Counted from the stretch's first letter, positions 12,359 to 23,091 are shown. The stretch: 64,000 bases of DNA from Pectobacterium carotovorum (GCF_033898505.1 NZ_JAXAFK010000001.1:372001-436000), one strand, 5' to 3'. The notes: generated by a model not told the origin, from the sequence alone. A program made the numbers and translations.

Positions 12359-12387
12359 CTTGAAATCACCCTGGTTTATCCCCACTT
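12359..12387 (+). promoter_or_regulatory. Sigma-32 heat-shock promoter of htpG
   Basis: CTTGAAA at 12359-12365 and CCCCACTT at 12380-12387 with a 14-base spacer. This fits the RpoH consensus (CTTGAAA, 11-16 bases, CCCCATnT), and htpG is a classic heat-shock gene. The start codon lies 57 bases downstream. Confidence 0.8.
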
Positions 12388-12443
12388 GTTACTTATCGTC
12401 AGTTTAATCAGCCTGAATAATATTAGGATTGAGGTAAGCAACA

Positions 12444-14333
12444 ATGAGTATGAAAGGCCAAGAAACTCGCGGGTTCCAGTCCGAAGTTAAGCAACTCCTG
12501 CATTTGATGATCCATTCGCTCTATTCCAATAAAGAAATTTTTCTGCGTGAATTGATTTCCAATGCCTCCGATGCGGCAGACAAATTACGTTTCCGTGCGC
12601 TGTCTGCACCGGAACTGTATGCGGGCGATGGCGACCTGCGTGTGCGGGTATCTACGGACAAAGAAAAACGCACGCTGACGATTTCTGATAACGGCATCGG
12701 CATGAGCCGTGATGAAGTGATTGATAATCTCGGTACGATTGCGAAATCCGGCACCAAGGCGTTTCTTGAATCGATGGGTTCCGATCAGGTTAAAGATAGC
12801 CAACTGATTGGCCAGTTCGGTGTGGGCTTCTACTCTGCCTTTATCGTGGCGGATAAAGTGACCGTGCGTACCCGTGCTGCGGGTGCAAATGCCGATCAGG
12901 GCGTGTACTGGGAGTCTGCCGGGGAAGGTGATTACACCATCGCCGACATCACCAAAGACGATCGTGGAACGGAAATCACTCTGCATCTGCGTGAAGGTGA
13001 AGATGAGTTTCTCGATGACTGGCGTGTGCGTTCCGTCATCAGCAAATATTCTGACCATATCGCGCTGCCGGTAGAAATTGAATCCCGGACGGAAAGCGAA
13101 GAAGAAGGCGGTGAGTCCACTGTTAGTTGGGAAAAGATTAACAAGGCGCAGGCCTTGTGGACGCGCAGCAAATCAGAAGTCAGCGATGATGAGTACAACG
13201 AATTTTATAAACACATCTCCCATGATTTTACCGATCCGCTGAGCTGGAGCCACAACCGCGTGGAAGGTAAGCAGGAATATACCAGCCTGCTTTACATCCC
13301 TGCCCGTGCACCGTGGGATATGTGGAACCGCGATCATAAACATGGCCTGAAATTGTACGTTCAGCGCGTCTTTATCATGGATGACGCCGAACAGTTCATG
13401 CCGAACTACCTGCGTTTTGTTCGCGGCCTGATTGATTCCAACGATCTGCCATTGAACGTTTCTCGTGAGATCCTGCAGGACAGCCGTGTGACGCAAAATC
13501 TGCGTAATGCGCTGACCAAACGTGTGCTGCAAATGCTGGACAAACTGGCGAAAGACGACGCGGAAAAATACCAGACGTTCTGGCAGCAGTTTGGTCTGGT
13601 ACTGAAAGAAGGCCCGGCGGAAGACGGCAGCAACCGTGAAGCGATCGCAAAACTGCTGCGCTTTGCCACCACGCAATCCGACAGCTCTGCGCAGACGGTG
13701 TCGCTGGAAGATTACGTTAGTCGGATGGTGGAAGGTCAGGACAAGATCTACTACATCACGGCAGACAGCTATGCGGCAGCGAAGAGCAGCCCACATCTGG
13801 AGCTGTTCCGTAAGAAAGGTATCGAGGTATTGCTGTTGTCCGAGCGCATTGACGAATGGATGATGAGCTACCTGACCGAGTTCGACGGCAAATCCTTCCA
13901 GTCTGTCAGCAAAGCGGACGATACGCTGGACAAACTGGCTGACGAAGAAAACGATGCGCAGAAAGAAGCACAGAAAGCGCTGGAGCCGTTTGTTGAGCGT
14001 GTGAAAACCCTGCTGGGCGAGCGCGTTAAAGACGTGCGTTTCACCTACCGTTTGACTGATACACCTGCGATTGTCGTGACGGATGCGGACGAGATGAGCA
14101 CGCAGATGGCGAAACTGTTCGCCGCGGCGGGCCAGCAAGCGCCGGAAGTGAAGTACATTTTTGAACTGAACCCGGAGCACGCGTTAATTAAACGCGCAGC
14201 TGACGTGTCTGATGAAGCGGAGTTTGGCGAATGGGTCGAACTGCTGCTGGATCAGGCTCTGCTGGCTGAGCGTGGGACGCTGGACGATCCGAACCTGTTC
14301 ATTCGTCGTATGAATCAGCTGCTAAGCGCCTGA
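12444..14333 (+). CDS. htpG: HtpG, Hsp90 chaperone
   Basis: 629-residue bacterial Hsp90. The N-terminal GHKL ATPase domain shows [19 protein letters not shown], the DNGIGM motif and the [11 protein letters not shown] lid region. The middle domain carries [18 protein letters not shown] and the catalytic arginine segment [14 protein letters not shown]-terminal dimerisation domain follows and there is no EEVD tail, as expected for bacteria. ATG 12450 ([12 protein letters not shown]) is an alternative start matching E. coli. It is preceded by a sigma-32 promoter and followed by a strong terminator, so it is monocistronic. Confidence 0.98.
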   Translation: MSMKGQETRGFQSEVKQLLHLMIHSLYSNKEIFLRELISNASDAADKLRFRALSAPELYAGDGDLRVRVSTDKEKRTLTISDNGIGMSRDEVIDNLGTIAKSGTKAFLESMGSDQVKDSQLIGQFGVGFYSAFIVADKVTVRTRAAGANADQGVYWESAGEGDYTIADITKDDRGTEITLHLREGEDEFLDDWRVRSVISKYSDHIALPVEIESRTESEEEGGESTVSWEKINKAQALWTRSKSEVSDDEYNEFYKHISHDFTDPLSWSHNRVEGKQEYTSLLYIPARAPWDMWNRDHKHGLKLYVQRVFIMDDAEQFMPNYLRFVRGLIDSNDLPLNVSREILQDSRVTQNLRNALTKRVLQMLDKLAKDDAEKYQTFWQQFGLVLKEGPAEDGSNREAIAKLLRFATTQSDSSAQTVSLEDYVSRMVEGQDKIYYITADSYAAAKSSPHLELFRKKGIEVLLLSERIDEWMMSYLTEFDGKSFQSVSKADDTLDKLADEENDAQKEAQKALEPFVERVKTLLGERVKDVRFTYRLTDTPAIVVTDADEMSTQMAKLFAAAGQQAPEVKYIFELNPEHALIKRAADVSDEAEFGEWVELLLDQALLAERGTLDDPNLFIRRMNQLLSA

Positions 14334-14348
14334 TAGTGATACCTTCCA

Positions 14349-14370
14349 GACCCCGGTGGTAACCGGGGTC
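14349..14370 (+). terminator. Intrinsic terminator of htpG
   Basis: GACCCCGG / CCGGGGTC with a six-base loop, starting 15 bases after the htpG stop and followed by a pyrimidine-rich stretch ending in TTTTT. Confidence 0.9.
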
Positions 14371-14570
14371 TTCCCTCTCATTTTTACGCTTCCTTCCGTT
14401 ATTGCGCGTTTCTTCGTCTACACTGAATGGCACATTGGGCAGACGGCAAACCGTATTTTTGGGTATCAGGCTTTTTTTCGTCTGCCTGCGCGTTGCTGAA
14501 GCGAGCCCGTTCCTTGAGCATAAGCGTCTGGAATGGTATGGTTTAGCGTTTTTTCAAATTTATTTTATAA

Positions 14571-15242
<672 letters not shown>

Positions 15243-15272
15243 TTTTCCGCTGCAAGTCCCACCTTGTCACAG

Positions 15273-15298
15273 AAATGCCAGACGACGGTCTGGCATTT
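15273..15298 (+). terminator. Intrinsic terminator of adk
   Basis: AAATGCCAGAC / GTCTGGCATTT with a four-base loop followed by TTTCG; perfect 11-base stem, 30 bases after the adk stop. Confidence 0.92.
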
Positions 15299-15397
15299 TT
15301 TCGTTCTGAAATCCTCGCTTGCTTTGTTTCCTCTATTGATAGCATCGGCGTTATCCCTAGTATCTACCCGTATTTGTTTAGCTTTTTTTCGCTACAA

Positions 15398-15524
15398 TAT
15401 ACCCGTCATACTTCAAGCTGCATGTTCGTTGGCTTCCCTTGCTCACCCCAGTCACTTACTTGTGTAAGCTCCTGGGGATTCGTGCGGTTGCCGCCTGCCT
15501 GCAACTCGAATTATTTAGGGTATA
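15398..15524. repeat. ERIC (IRU) element, copy 1
   Basis: About 127 bases running from ATACCCGTCATACTTCAAGC to ATTATTTAGGGTATA. The centre (CTCACCCCAGTCACTTAC and GTAAGCTCCTGGGGATTC) is the classic enterobacterial repetitive intergenic consensus used as an ERIC-PCR target. The ends are inverted repeats. It lies between the adk terminator and hemH. The remainder of this 347-base gap (15299-15397 and 15525-15589) shows no gene and must hold the hemH promoter. Confidence 0.93.
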
Positions 15525-15589
15525 GACACTTGATATTACGCACGGGCGGGCTGAAAGAAAGCCTGCTTCTCCATAAAAGGAAGACGGCG

Positions 15590-16552
15590 ATGAAACAAGA
15601 GAAATACGGTGTGCTGATGGTGAACTTAGGGACACCCGATGCGCCGACGTCGCAGGCGGTGAAGCGCTATCTGGCTGAGTTTTTAAGTGACCGCCGTGTG
15701 GTGGATACGCCGCGTCTGCTGTGGTGGCCGTTACTGCGCGGTATTATCCTGCCAACCCGCTCGCCGCGAGTGGCGAAGCTCTATCAATCGGTGTGGATGG
15801 AAGGCGGATCGCCGCTATTGGTGATTAGCCGGCGACAGCAGCAGGCGCTGGCCGCGCGAATGCCGGAAACGCCCGTTGAGCTGGGCATGAGCTATGGTTC
15901 GCCCAGCCTGCGTTCAGCGCTGGATAAATTGTTGGCGCAGGGCGTAACGCAACTGGTGGTCTTGCCGATGTACCCGCAATACTCCTGCTCAACAACCGCA
16001 GCGGTGTGGGATGGGCTCGCGGCACAGCTGCGTGATAATCGTCAGCTGCCTGCGATTCGCTTTATCCGTGATTATGCCGAACATCCTGCTTATATTGCGG
16101 CGCTGAAGCACCGTGTCGAGCAGTCTTTTGCCGAACATGGTGAACCGGACAGGCTAGTGATCTCTTATCACGGTATCCCCGTGCGGTATGCCAATGAAGG
16201 CGATGACTATCCGCAACGCTGTCGGGCGACTACGGAGGCGCTGATTGCTGCGCTGGGGCTGCCGGAAGGCAAAATAATGATGACCTTCCAGTCGCGTTTT
16301 GGCCGTGAACCCTGGCTGACGCCGTACACGGATGAAACGATGCAGGGGCTGCCCGCGCAGGGCGTTAAACATATCCAGATTATGTGCCCGGGTTTTGCGG
16401 CTGACTGTCTGGAAACGTTGGAAGAGATTCAGGAACAGAACCGTGAAATTTTCCTGCATGCAGGCGGAGAGGCTTTCCACTATATTCCTGCGCTTAATGA
16501 CGATCCGCTGCACATCGATCTGCTGGAACAGTTAGTGAGTAAAGCAGAGTAG
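15590..16552 (+). CDS. hemH: HemH, ferrochelatase
   Basis: 320-residue enzyme inserting ferrous iron into protoporphyrin IX, the last step of haem synthesis, at the inner membrane. Visible motifs are [19 protein letters not shown] at the N-terminus, [15 protein letters not shown], the catalytic histidine segment [11 protein letters not shown] and the C-terminal [15 protein letters not shown]. An open frame extends far upstream through the ERIC element, but ATG 15590, preceded by AGG about ten bases upstream, matches the family start. In E. coli aes and gsk follow; here ybaL faces it directly. Confidence 0.97.
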   Translation: MKQEKYGVLMVNLGTPDAPTSQAVKRYLAEFLSDRRVVDTPRLLWWPLLRGIILPTRSPRVAKLYQSVWMEGGSPLLVISRRQQQALAARMPETPVELGMSYGSPSLRSALDKLLAQGVTQLVVLPMYPQYSCSTTAAVWDGLAAQLRDNRQLPAIRFIRDYAEHPAYIAALKHRVEQSFAEHGEPDRLVISYHGIPVRYANEGDDYPQRCRATTEALIAALGLPEGKIMMTFQSRFGREPWLTPYTDETMQGLPAQGVKHIQIMCPGFAADCLETLEEIQEQNREIFLHAGGEAFHYIPALNDDPLHIDLLEQLVSKAE

Positions 16553-16603
16553 GGACGAGGTTGCCTTGTCTGATGATGTTTGAAGGCATGGCACACAGCG
16601 TAA

Positions 16604-16637
16604 AAAAATGGCGGGCTTATATTTGCCCGCCATTTTT
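16604..16637. terminator. Bidirectional terminator between hemH and ybaL
   Basis: AAAAATGGCGGGC / GCCCGCCATTTTT with an eight-base loop, flanked by A-run on the left and T-run on the right. It lies between convergent genes and can serve both. Confidence 0.92.
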
Positions 16638-16660
16638 GTTTGTCTCTAACGTGTCGCTAT

Positions 16661-18346
16661 TTAGATAGGGCACGCCTGAGGTGCAGGAGGGAGATCATCC
16701 AGCTTCAGTAACGTGATCATGCTATTGGCAATTTCCCGCTCGCCCATTACCACCTCGTTGGCACCGTGCTCGGTAATGTAGCTGACTTCATCGTCATAGT
16801 GCGCGCGGGCGATAATCTCCAGATCGGCACGCTTCTCACGGGCTGCCGCGACAATTTCCCCAGCTTCATAGCCGTTCGGAATCGTCAGCAATAACCAACG
16901 GGCACAGTCCAGACGCGCAATGTCCATGATTTCAGGTTTGGTCGCGTTACCCAATACCGCTTTAATTCCCTGTTCACGCAAGGCATCAACGCGGGTACGA
17001 GAATTCTCAATGACCACGATGGGAATGCCAGCCTGATGCAGTTTGGCACCAATCAGGCTACCCACGCGACCATAGCCGACCAGCAGCGCATGGTTGCACA
17101 TATCGACAGGAATCTGTTTCTCTTCCTCAATCGCTTCTTCCACGATCTGCTCTTCAATGGTTTCATGCTTCGCCAGATAGCGCTCAAGCAGCGTAAACAG
17201 CAGCGGGTTTATCATGATGGAGAGGATGGCGCCGGCCAGTACCAGATTCCGTCCCTCTTCGGACAGCAGCCCCAACACAATGCCGAGCCCGGCCAGAATA
17301 AAGGCAAACTCTCCGATCTGCGCCAGACTGGCGGAAATCGTTAATGCCGTCCGTTTTGAGTGGCCAAAGAGTCTAACCAGCACGAAAGCGGCGGCTGACT
17401 TACCGAACACGATAATGGCCAGCGTGATCAGCACGGAAATGGGGTCGTTCAGCAGGATCATCGGATCAAACAACATACCGACAGAAACGAAGAACAGGAC
17501 GGCGAAAGCATCGCGCAGCGGCAGCGTATCGTGCGCCGCACGCTGGCTGAGTTCTGATTCGTTCAGTACCACGCCAGCGAAGAAGGCGCCCAGAGCAAAG
17601 GAGACATCAAACAGTTTCACTGCGCCGAAGGCGATACCCAGTGCCATGGCTAACACCGCCAGCGTGAAAAGCTCGCGTGAACCGGTGCTGGCGCTTTTTG
17701 CCAACACCCACGGTACCAGACGGCGACCGACGACAATCATCAGGGTGATAAACGCAATCACTTTACCGATGGTCCAGGCCAGATCGGCCAGCAGTTTGCT
17801 GGTGTCGGCATGCTCAGCGCCGATCATGTCGCCGAAAGCTGGCAGCAGAACCAGCGTCAGCACCATCGCCAGATCTTCCACAATCAGCCAGCCGATGGCG
17901 ATTTGACCGCGCTGGCTATCAATAAGCTGTCGTTCCTCCAGCGCGCGTAGCAGCACCACGGTACTGGCGGTGGACAGACAGAGGCCGAAAACCAGGCCGC
18001 TCGCCAGGCTCCAGCCCAGCATGGTGGATAACCCCATTCCAAGCAGCGTCGCCACGGCAATCTGGGCTATTGCGCCAGGAATGGCGATGGACTTTACCGC
18101 CATGAGGTCTTTCAGCGAGAAGTGCAGGCCGACGCCAAACATCAGCAGGATGACGCCAAGTTCAGCCAGCTCTGAGGCCAGTGACGTATCGGCGACAAAG
18201 CCAGGGGTAAAAGGACCGACAAGTACGCCTGCGGCAAGGTAACCAACAAGGGGAGAGATTCGCAGGCGGTTTGCCAGAATGCCAAGGAGGAAGGCAAGAA
18301 CCAGCCCTCCAGCGATAGTAGAAATTAGCGGTGTTGCAGCATGCAT
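16661..18346 (-). CDS. ybaL: YbaL, CPA2-family cation/proton antiporter with TrkA-N domain
   Basis: 561-residue inner-membrane transporter of the monovalent cation:proton antiporter-2 family. About 12 membrane helices occupy residues 1-390 (PLVGYLAAGVLVGPFTPGF, then GVGLHFSLKDL). A cytoplasmic Rossmann (RCK/TrkA-N) domain starts at about 415 with HALLVGYGRVGSLIG. The physiological substrate is not firmly known; potassium efflux is presumed from homologues. ATG 18346 was chosen because it matches E. coli and has AAGGAG six bases upstream; an upstream ATG at 18364 is open in frame but less likely. In E. coli fsr separates ybaL from ushA; it is missing here. Confidence 0.94.
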   Translation of the reverse strand: MHAATPLISTIAGGLVLAFLLGILANRLRISPLVGYLAAGVLVGPFTPGFVADTSLASELAELGVILLMFGVGLHFSLKDLMAVKSIAIPGAIAQIAVATLLGMGLSTMLGWSLASGLVFGLCLSTASTVVLLRALEERQLIDSQRGQIAIGWLIVEDLAMVLTLVLLPAFGDMIGAEHADTSKLLADLAWTIGKVIAFITLMIVVGRRLVPWVLAKSASTGSRELFTLAVLAMALGIAFGAVKLFDVSFALGAFFAGVVLNESELSQRAAHDTLPLRDAFAVLFFVSVGMLFDPMILLNDPISVLITLAIIVFGKSAAAFVLVRLFGHSKRTALTISASLAQIGEFAFILAGLGIVLGLLSEEGRNLVLAGAILSIMINPLLFTLLERYLAKHETIEEQIVEEAIEEEKQIPVDMCNHALLVGYGRVGSLIGAKLHQAGIPIVVIENSRTRVDALREQGIKAVLGNATKPEIMDIARLDCARWLLLTIPNGYEAGEIVAAAREKRADLEIIARAHYDDEVSYITEHGANEVVMGEREIANSMITLLKLDDLPPAPQACPI

Positions 18347-18364
18347 CCCAACTCCTTGTGCCAT

Positions 18365-19014
18365 AGGTGAAACGTAATTGAGCGGATTTACCCTTCTTGC
18401 CTTGAAGCTACAGCGTGGTTAGCGGCGCTTACGTACCCTTATCACTCTTATAGATGTACCGAAAAGCGTATTGGATCCGTTCGTTTGCTGTCTGGCTGCA
18501 ACGCCAATTATTCTGGGTATACACAAATTCTATTGCATATAGCGAAATGTTGCTTGGGTAAAAGTGGTATTTTATGAAAAATATCAGTTTCTCCAGCTAA
18601 AGGTAGTGTAACACAGATTTCGGTATGGTTTCTCGCGATAAGCATTGATAAACATGCGTAATTATTCTGATAGCATGATGTTCTCGGCGCTAATGCCTTA
18701 CTGCTTTTCTGTGTATTCAGCGGAATAATTTTATCTGTCGGTGTAAAACACCGGAAAACAGAGGATAAACGGTGTGATGCCGGGTTATTCCGGTGAAGCA
18801 TCCATATTAGCAAGAGTTCGTGACGGCACGACGACAGCGCCGGGTCTGCGAGCGATCACTATAGCGACTATACCTCAGCTGATTTTGTCGGCTATCGCAC
18901 ATTGCTGACGGGCGGGGAGAATGTGCTTCGCGCATTGTTCATCTTGCTGTGCTAATTTGTGTGGTGAATTTCTCAGTGGTTCCACTGCGTCTTTAAAATA
19001 AACGGAGATTTATC
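18365..19014. other. 650-base gap between ybaL and ushA
   Basis: No convincing gene. A 101-codon minus-strand frame (18508-18813) has no ribosome-binding site or recognisable motif and low-complexity composition. The left part (about 18391-18525) looks like a decayed ERIC element. The right part must contain the ushA promoter. This is where E. coli carries fsr. Confidence 0.6.
18391..18525. repeat. Decayed ERIC-like element (tentative)
   Basis: The left edge (ACCCTTCTTGCCTTGAAGCT) and right edge (GGCTGCAACGCCAATTATTC then GGGTATA) resemble the two ends of the intact ERIC copies, but the CCCCAGTCACTTAC core is not recognisable. Length is close to a full element. Confidence 0.4.
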
Positions 19015-20664
19015 ATGCGCTTTTCAATAAAAGCTCTGGGATGTGCGATGGCGGTATCGCTGGCACTAACGCCTGTTATGTCAATGGCTTGGGAGAAAGA
19101 TAAAACATACGCCATCACCATTTTGCATACGAATGACCACCACGGCCACTTCTGGCATAACGACCACGGCGAATATGGGTTGGCGGCGCAAAAAACGCTG
19201 GTCGATCAGATTCGTCAGGAAGTGGCGAGTAAAGGTGGCAGCGTACTGCTGCTTTCCGGCGGTGATATCAATACTGGCGTGCCTGAGTCCGATTTACAGG
19301 ATGCGGAGCCAGATTTTCGTGGTATGAACATGGTTGGCTATGATGCGATGGCGCTTGGCAACCACGAATTTGATAATCCGCTGTCTGTCCTGCGCCAGCA
19401 GGAGAAATGGGCAAAATTCCCGCTGTTATCGGCCAATATCTACCAGAAAAGCACCAATCAGCGCTTATTTAAGCCTTATGCCCTGTTCGACAAGCAAGGT
19501 GTGAAAATCGCGGTTATCGGCCTGACAACGGACGATACGGCCAAATTAGGCAATCCTGAGTATTTTACCGATATCGAATTCCGTAATCCTTCTGCGGAAG
19601 CGAAGCAGGTTGTTGAGCAATTGCGTAAGAGCGAAAAGCCAGATGTGATTATTGCTGCGACGCACATGGGACACTATGACGACGGTAATCATGGTTCCAA
19701 TGCGCCGGGCGATGTAGAAATGGCGCGTAGCCTGCCAGCTGGATATTTGGACATGATTGTCGGGGGACACTCGCAGGATCCGGTCTGTATGGCGCAGGAG
19801 AATAAAAAACAGGTGGATTATGTACCGGGTACGCCTTGTGCTCCCGATCGCCAGAACGGCACCTGGATTGTTCAGGCGCATGAGTGGGGGAAATATGTCG
19901 GTCGGGCTGATTTCACATTCCGCAATGGTGAATTGAAGCTTGAGCATTATCAGCTGATTCCAATCAACCTGAAGAAAAAGGTAGAAAAGGACGGCAAGAC
20001 CGAACGTGTTTTCTATACGCATGAAATCACGCAGGATCCTGACGTCATGAAAATGCTGACGCCGTTCCAGGAAAAAGGGCAGGCGCAGTTGGGCATCAAG
20101 ATCGGCAGTGTGAAAGGCAAACTGGAAGGCGATCGCAGTCAGGTGCGTTTCCGTCAGACGAATCTGGCGCACGTGCTGCTGTCGGCGCAGCTTGAGCGTG
20201 CTGAGGCGGATTTTGCCATTATGAGTGGCGGTGGCGTACGTGACTCAATTGAATCCGGTGATATCACCTATAAAGATGTGCTTAAGGTTCAGCCTTTTGC
20301 CAACACGCTGGTTTATGTGGATATGAAAGGCAGTGATGTCGAGAAATATCTGGCCGTCGCGGCGAATAAAAAGGTGGATTCCGGCGCCTATGCGCAATTC
20401 CTCAACGTCAGTTTGACGGCGGACGGGCAGGGCGTACAGAACGTGAAAATCAAAGGTGAACCATTGCAGGCAGATAAAGTTTACCGCATGGCAACGCTGA
20501 ACTTTAATGCGATGGGCGGCGATGGCTACCCGCGGCTTGATAATCTGCCGGGCTATGTGAACACCGGCTTTGTCGACGCTGAAGTGCTGAAGCAATATAT
20601 CGAGAAGCATTCACCACTGGACGCAGAAGCCTACGCGCCGAAAGGTGAAATTGTTTATAAGTAA
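19015..20664 (+). CDS. ushA: UshA, periplasmic UDP-sugar hydrolase / 5'-nucleotidase
   Basis: 549-residue periplasmic enzyme that breaks down UDP-glucose and nucleotides for salvage. The N-terminal signal peptide (MRFSIKALGCAMAVSLALTP, cleavage near SMA-W) is followed by the metallophosphatase motifs HTNDHHGHF, GGDINTG, GNHEFDNPL and GGHSQDP, with a C-terminal substrate-binding domain. The cysteine pair of E. coli UshA is visible as VCMAQ and PCAPD. The last 25 codons recur at 25321-25398 with only synonymous changes, marking this gene as the attachment site of the adjacent prophage remnant. Confidence 0.97.
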   Translation: MRFSIKALGCAMAVSLALTPVMSMAWEKDKTYAITILHTNDHHGHFWHNDHGEYGLAAQKTLVDQIRQEVASKGGSVLLLSGGDINTGVPESDLQDAEPDFRGMNMVGYDAMALGNHEFDNPLSVLRQQEKWAKFPLLSANIYQKSTNQRLFKPYALFDKQGVKIAVIGLTTDDTAKLGNPEYFTDIEFRNPSAEAKQVVEQLRKSEKPDVIIAATHMGHYDDGNHGSNAPGDVEMARSLPAGYLDMIVGGHSQDPVCMAQENKKQVDYVPGTPCAPDRQNGTWIVQAHEWGKYVGRADFTFRNGELKLEHYQLIPINLKKKVEKDGKTERVFYTHEITQDPDVMKMLTPFQEKGQAQLGIKIGSVKGKLEGDRSQVRFRQTNLAHVLLSAQLERAEADFAIMSGGGVRDSIESGDITYKDVLKVQPFANTLVYVDMKGSDVEKYLAVAANKKVDSGAYAQFLNVSLTADGQGVQNVKIKGEPLQADKVYRMATLNFNAMGGDGYPRLDNLPGYVNTGFVDAEVLKQYIEKHSPLDAEAYAPKGEIVYK

Positions 20665-20677
20665 CTAATAATCATGG

Positions 20678-20711
20678 CGGTTTTTGTCTCTTCGCTGGTG
20701 GCGAAAACCGC
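20678..20711 (+). terminator. Terminator after ushA (left copy)
   Basis: GCGGTTTT / AAAACCGC with an 18-base loop, then TGTTTTTTC. It is an imperfect relative of the cleaner terminator that follows the displaced ushA 3' end at 25426-25466. Confidence 0.75.
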
Positions 20712-20736
20712 TGTTTTTTCTCGTTCTAAAATTCTT

Positions 20737-20769
20737 CTGCAAAACCCCTGCAAAACTCTTCTGCAAAAC
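20737..20769 (+). repeat. Three direct copies of CTGCAAAAC near the left prophage edge
   Basis: Copies at 20737-20745, 20748-20756 and 20761-20769 (spacing 11 and 13 bases); a fourth lies near the right edge at 25194-25202. The arrangement resembles integrase arm-type binding sites flanking a lambdoid attachment site. Function is inferred from position only. Confidence 0.5.
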
Positions 20770-20788
20770 GGTACGTAATTTAAGCTAT

Positions 20789-21060
20789 TTAAACGGCGAT
20801 GGTGATCCATTCCTTGCCTCTATCATCGTTGTACCTGTCGGTCATTGACTGATTCTTATGACCCAGCAGGGCTTTGGTATCGACGCCTTGCTTCCGGTAT
20901 AGTCGCTCGGATAATGAGCGTTGCTCATGAAATGTTGGTGGCGATCCTTCACTCCATGTTAACCCGCTGGTGTCGCGTGCCTCGCTGAACGCTGACGTAA
21001 TGGTTTTATCCTTTATGTCCCCTCCGCGTGTATTGATTCCGTTTCGCGTGAAATATTGGC
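20789..21060 (-). pseudogene. Phage integrase, C-terminal fragment
   Basis: The reverse strand encodes about 90 residues of a lambda-type tyrosine recombinase C-terminus. The catalytic HxxR is present as FHEQRSLSERLY, the second histidine as LLGHKNQ, and the nucleophile tyrosine within MTDRYNDDRGKEW, ending ITIAV and a stop at 20789-20791. The N-terminal arm- and core-binding domains and the first catalytic arginine are missing: the frame meets a stop at 21080-21082 and the sequence changes into a tail gene on the other strand. The fragment sits beside the ushA attachment site, where the integrase is expected. Too short to be active. Confidence 0.88.
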
Positions 21061-21064
21061 AGTC

Positions 21065-21220
21065 ATCCGACAGGGGTATTTAACAGTAAAAGCCGCAGGC
21101 GTTTTTTCAGGGGAAATTCTGTATCCGTCAGTCGGAAATCAGTTTTTCGGTTTTGACATCGAAAATGAATACATCGCCGGGTTTGATCAAGGCGCATGGG
21201 AGACATCACTAAATGGCTAA
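21065..21220 (+). pseudogene. Phage baseplate protein, C-terminal fragment
   Basis: Plus-strand frame reading KAAGVFSGEILYPSVGN, then FFGFDIENEYIAGFDQGAW, and stopping at 21218-21220. It resembles the C-terminus of the DUF2612-type baseplate proteins that precede tail fibre genes in P2- and Mu-like phages; the family assignment is from memory. The stop overlaps the start of the tail fibre gene, the normal arrangement of an intact phage operon, so only the upstream part was lost. The deletion joint with the integrase fragment lies near 21065. Confidence 0.65.
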
Positions 21221-22439
21221 CAATGAATTTAAACCGTTTGCGACAGCGGCGGGTGCCAACGTTACATCACAATCCGAGTGGGAAAGCCTGCCAGCACTGT
21301 TTAGCGGATTCACATCCGGTAAGGCGTCATCAGCGCAAATCAATAAAGCGGTCCGGCAGGCCTCTGTAATTGCGTCTGTCGTGGCTCAGTTTATTGCAGA
21401 TACGAATGATGCCGACGTATTAGATAACGGGAATATCGCAGCGCTAGAGCAGTCGCTATTGCTTGCCCTACAAAAGAACGCCGCCAGTAACATTCCCGTC
21501 GCATCAACAACGGCCGCGGGGATTGTGCGACTCAGTAGCGCCACAAACAGCGATGCTGAGACATTAGCTGCGACACCATTCGCTGTGCGTTCCGTAATGC
21601 AAAATGCTGACGGGCGGCTAGCAAAAAACCAGAATGGTGCAGACATACAGGACAAAGTCGCGTTTGCTAAAAACGCTCAGGTCCCTCATCTGGGCAGTTC
21701 ATGGATCGAGTTTGGCGGCAGTTCTGGCAATTGGACGACATCACAATTCATTGATTTTCTGAATTCGTTGGGGGCGTTCGATCATCTGTATTTCGTGTGT
21801 GCTGGCACATGGAGTTTTTCAGCAAACAAAAAAATCAGCGATACGAACTGTGGGCATATCGAGTTGGCTGGTGCTGTTGTTGAGGTTTTTGCAAGTCGAT
21901 TTAATCTCCGTACGGTGCGTGTCACAACGATGTCATCATCCAGTGACCCTCTGGCAATACAGGGACAGTTCGTTTATGTCGAGTCGGAAACACCAGGCTC
22001 AGGCGAGTGGCGACGTGAATTTAATACTAAAAATCTCACGGCGAATGATATTGGTGCCGTCCAAATTAGCGAGATCGTCGGGATGCCGCAACCGTGGCCA
22101 CTCACAACCATACCGTCAGGATGGTTGCCGTGCGCCGGCCAGTCATTTGATACGTCAGCATATCCGATTTTAGCGAGCCGATACCCATCAGGAATACTGC
22201 CAGACCTCCGTGGTGAATTCATTCGCGGTTGGGATAACGGGCGCGGCGTTGACCCTGCCCGAACCAATCTGTCCGGGCAAGCGTTTGCAACAGAGTCACA
22301 CACACATGCAAGTGGATCGCTCGAAGTCGGGAGTGGAACGCCGTTGTATGTCGGAAAAGGGCTGCAAGATGGAGGAGGAAATTTGTACTCCCGAACCGGC
22401 GTTAATAACAACGCTGGTACTGAAACCCCGCCCCCGTAA
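21213..22439 (+). pseudogene. Phage tail fibre (collar) protein, frameshifted at its C-terminus
   Basis: 408 residues as read. The N-terminus (MANNEFKPFATAAGANVTSQ, then ASSAQINKAVRQASVIASVV) is typical of tail fibres of Mu/P2-like phages. The central part is variable and the C-terminal tail-collar domain is clear (PSGWLPCAGQSFDTSAYPIL, LPDLRGEFIRGWD, ESHTHASG). The frame ends TETPPP because of one extra C in the run at 22426-22429. With one base fewer it would read on as TETRPRNIAFNYIVRAA and stop at 22471-22473, the standard collar C-terminus, directly overlapping the next gene. Probably a real or sequencing frameshift in an otherwise intact gene. Confidence 0.85.
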
Positions 22440-22472
22440 CATTGCATTTAACTACATCGTGAGAGCAGCATA

Positions 22473-23084
22473 ATGAAATATTCAGCACAAGTTAAAACAA
22501 CAGAATTGAACGAAAAGGGGCTGGCTGTAGAATCTGGCTGGGTCACTGTTTATCAGGTTAATCAGGTAACCCGTGAATACCTACAGGCAAATTATGAGTT
22601 CCTGATGCGCGGTGTCGGGGTGTCTGCCGGAAGTTATGTTGATGAACCAGAAATGCCAGCGGAAGGAAAAGCACTGTGCCGCTCTGCTGACGGAAAAAGC
22701 TGGGAGCACATTCCAGATTATCGAGGGGAGCGAGTTTACAACACTGAAACCCGTCTTGCGCATTATGTGACGCAACTGGGGGAACTGCCAAGCGACGTAA
22801 CCTTGCTGGCTCCAGCAACAGAGTTTGACGCGTGGAACGGCAAAAAATGGGTGACTGATGTTGCTGCACAGCAGGCCGCGGTGGCAAAACTGGCGCAACA
22901 GCAACTCGCATCACGTAAAGCTATCGCGGCAGCGCGCATTAATGAACTGACGTACGCAGTAAATCTTGATATTGCGACTGACGCAGAGAAAGCAGCGTTG
23001 ATCGAGTGGCAGCGGTATGCGGTGCTATTGAGTCGCGTCGATGTTAATGCTGCTGCTATTGGGTGGCCTGAACAGCCAGCGTGA
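22473..23084 (+). CDS. Tail fibre assembly protein
   Basis: 203 residues of the Tfa/caudovirus tail fibre assembly family, chaperones that fold or trim the fibre encoded just upstream. The C-terminal region is typical: LAQQQLASRKAIAAARINEL, then AEKAALIEWQRYAVLLSRVD and a terminal GWPEQPA. The ATG overlaps the restored stop codon of the fibre gene (TAATG), indicating coupled translation in the parent phage. Confidence 0.88.
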   Translation: MKYSAQVKTTELNEKGLAVESGWVTVYQVNQVTREYLQANYEFLMRGVGVSAGSYVDEPEMPAEGKALCRSADGKSWEHIPDYRGERVYNTETRLAHYVTQLGELPSDVTLLAPATEFDAWNGKKWVTDVAAQQAAVAKLAQQQLASRKAIAAARINELTYAVNLDIATDAEKAALIEWQRYAVLLSRVDVNAAAIGWPEQPA

Positions 23085-23091
23085 TTAGTGA

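Noticed and set aside
13173..14180. 335-codon minus-strand open frame
   Set aside because: Antisense shadow of htpG.
18508..18813. 101-codon minus-strand frame between ybaL and ushA
   Set aside because: No ribosome-binding site, no family resemblance, and it overlaps a decayed repeat; probably chance.
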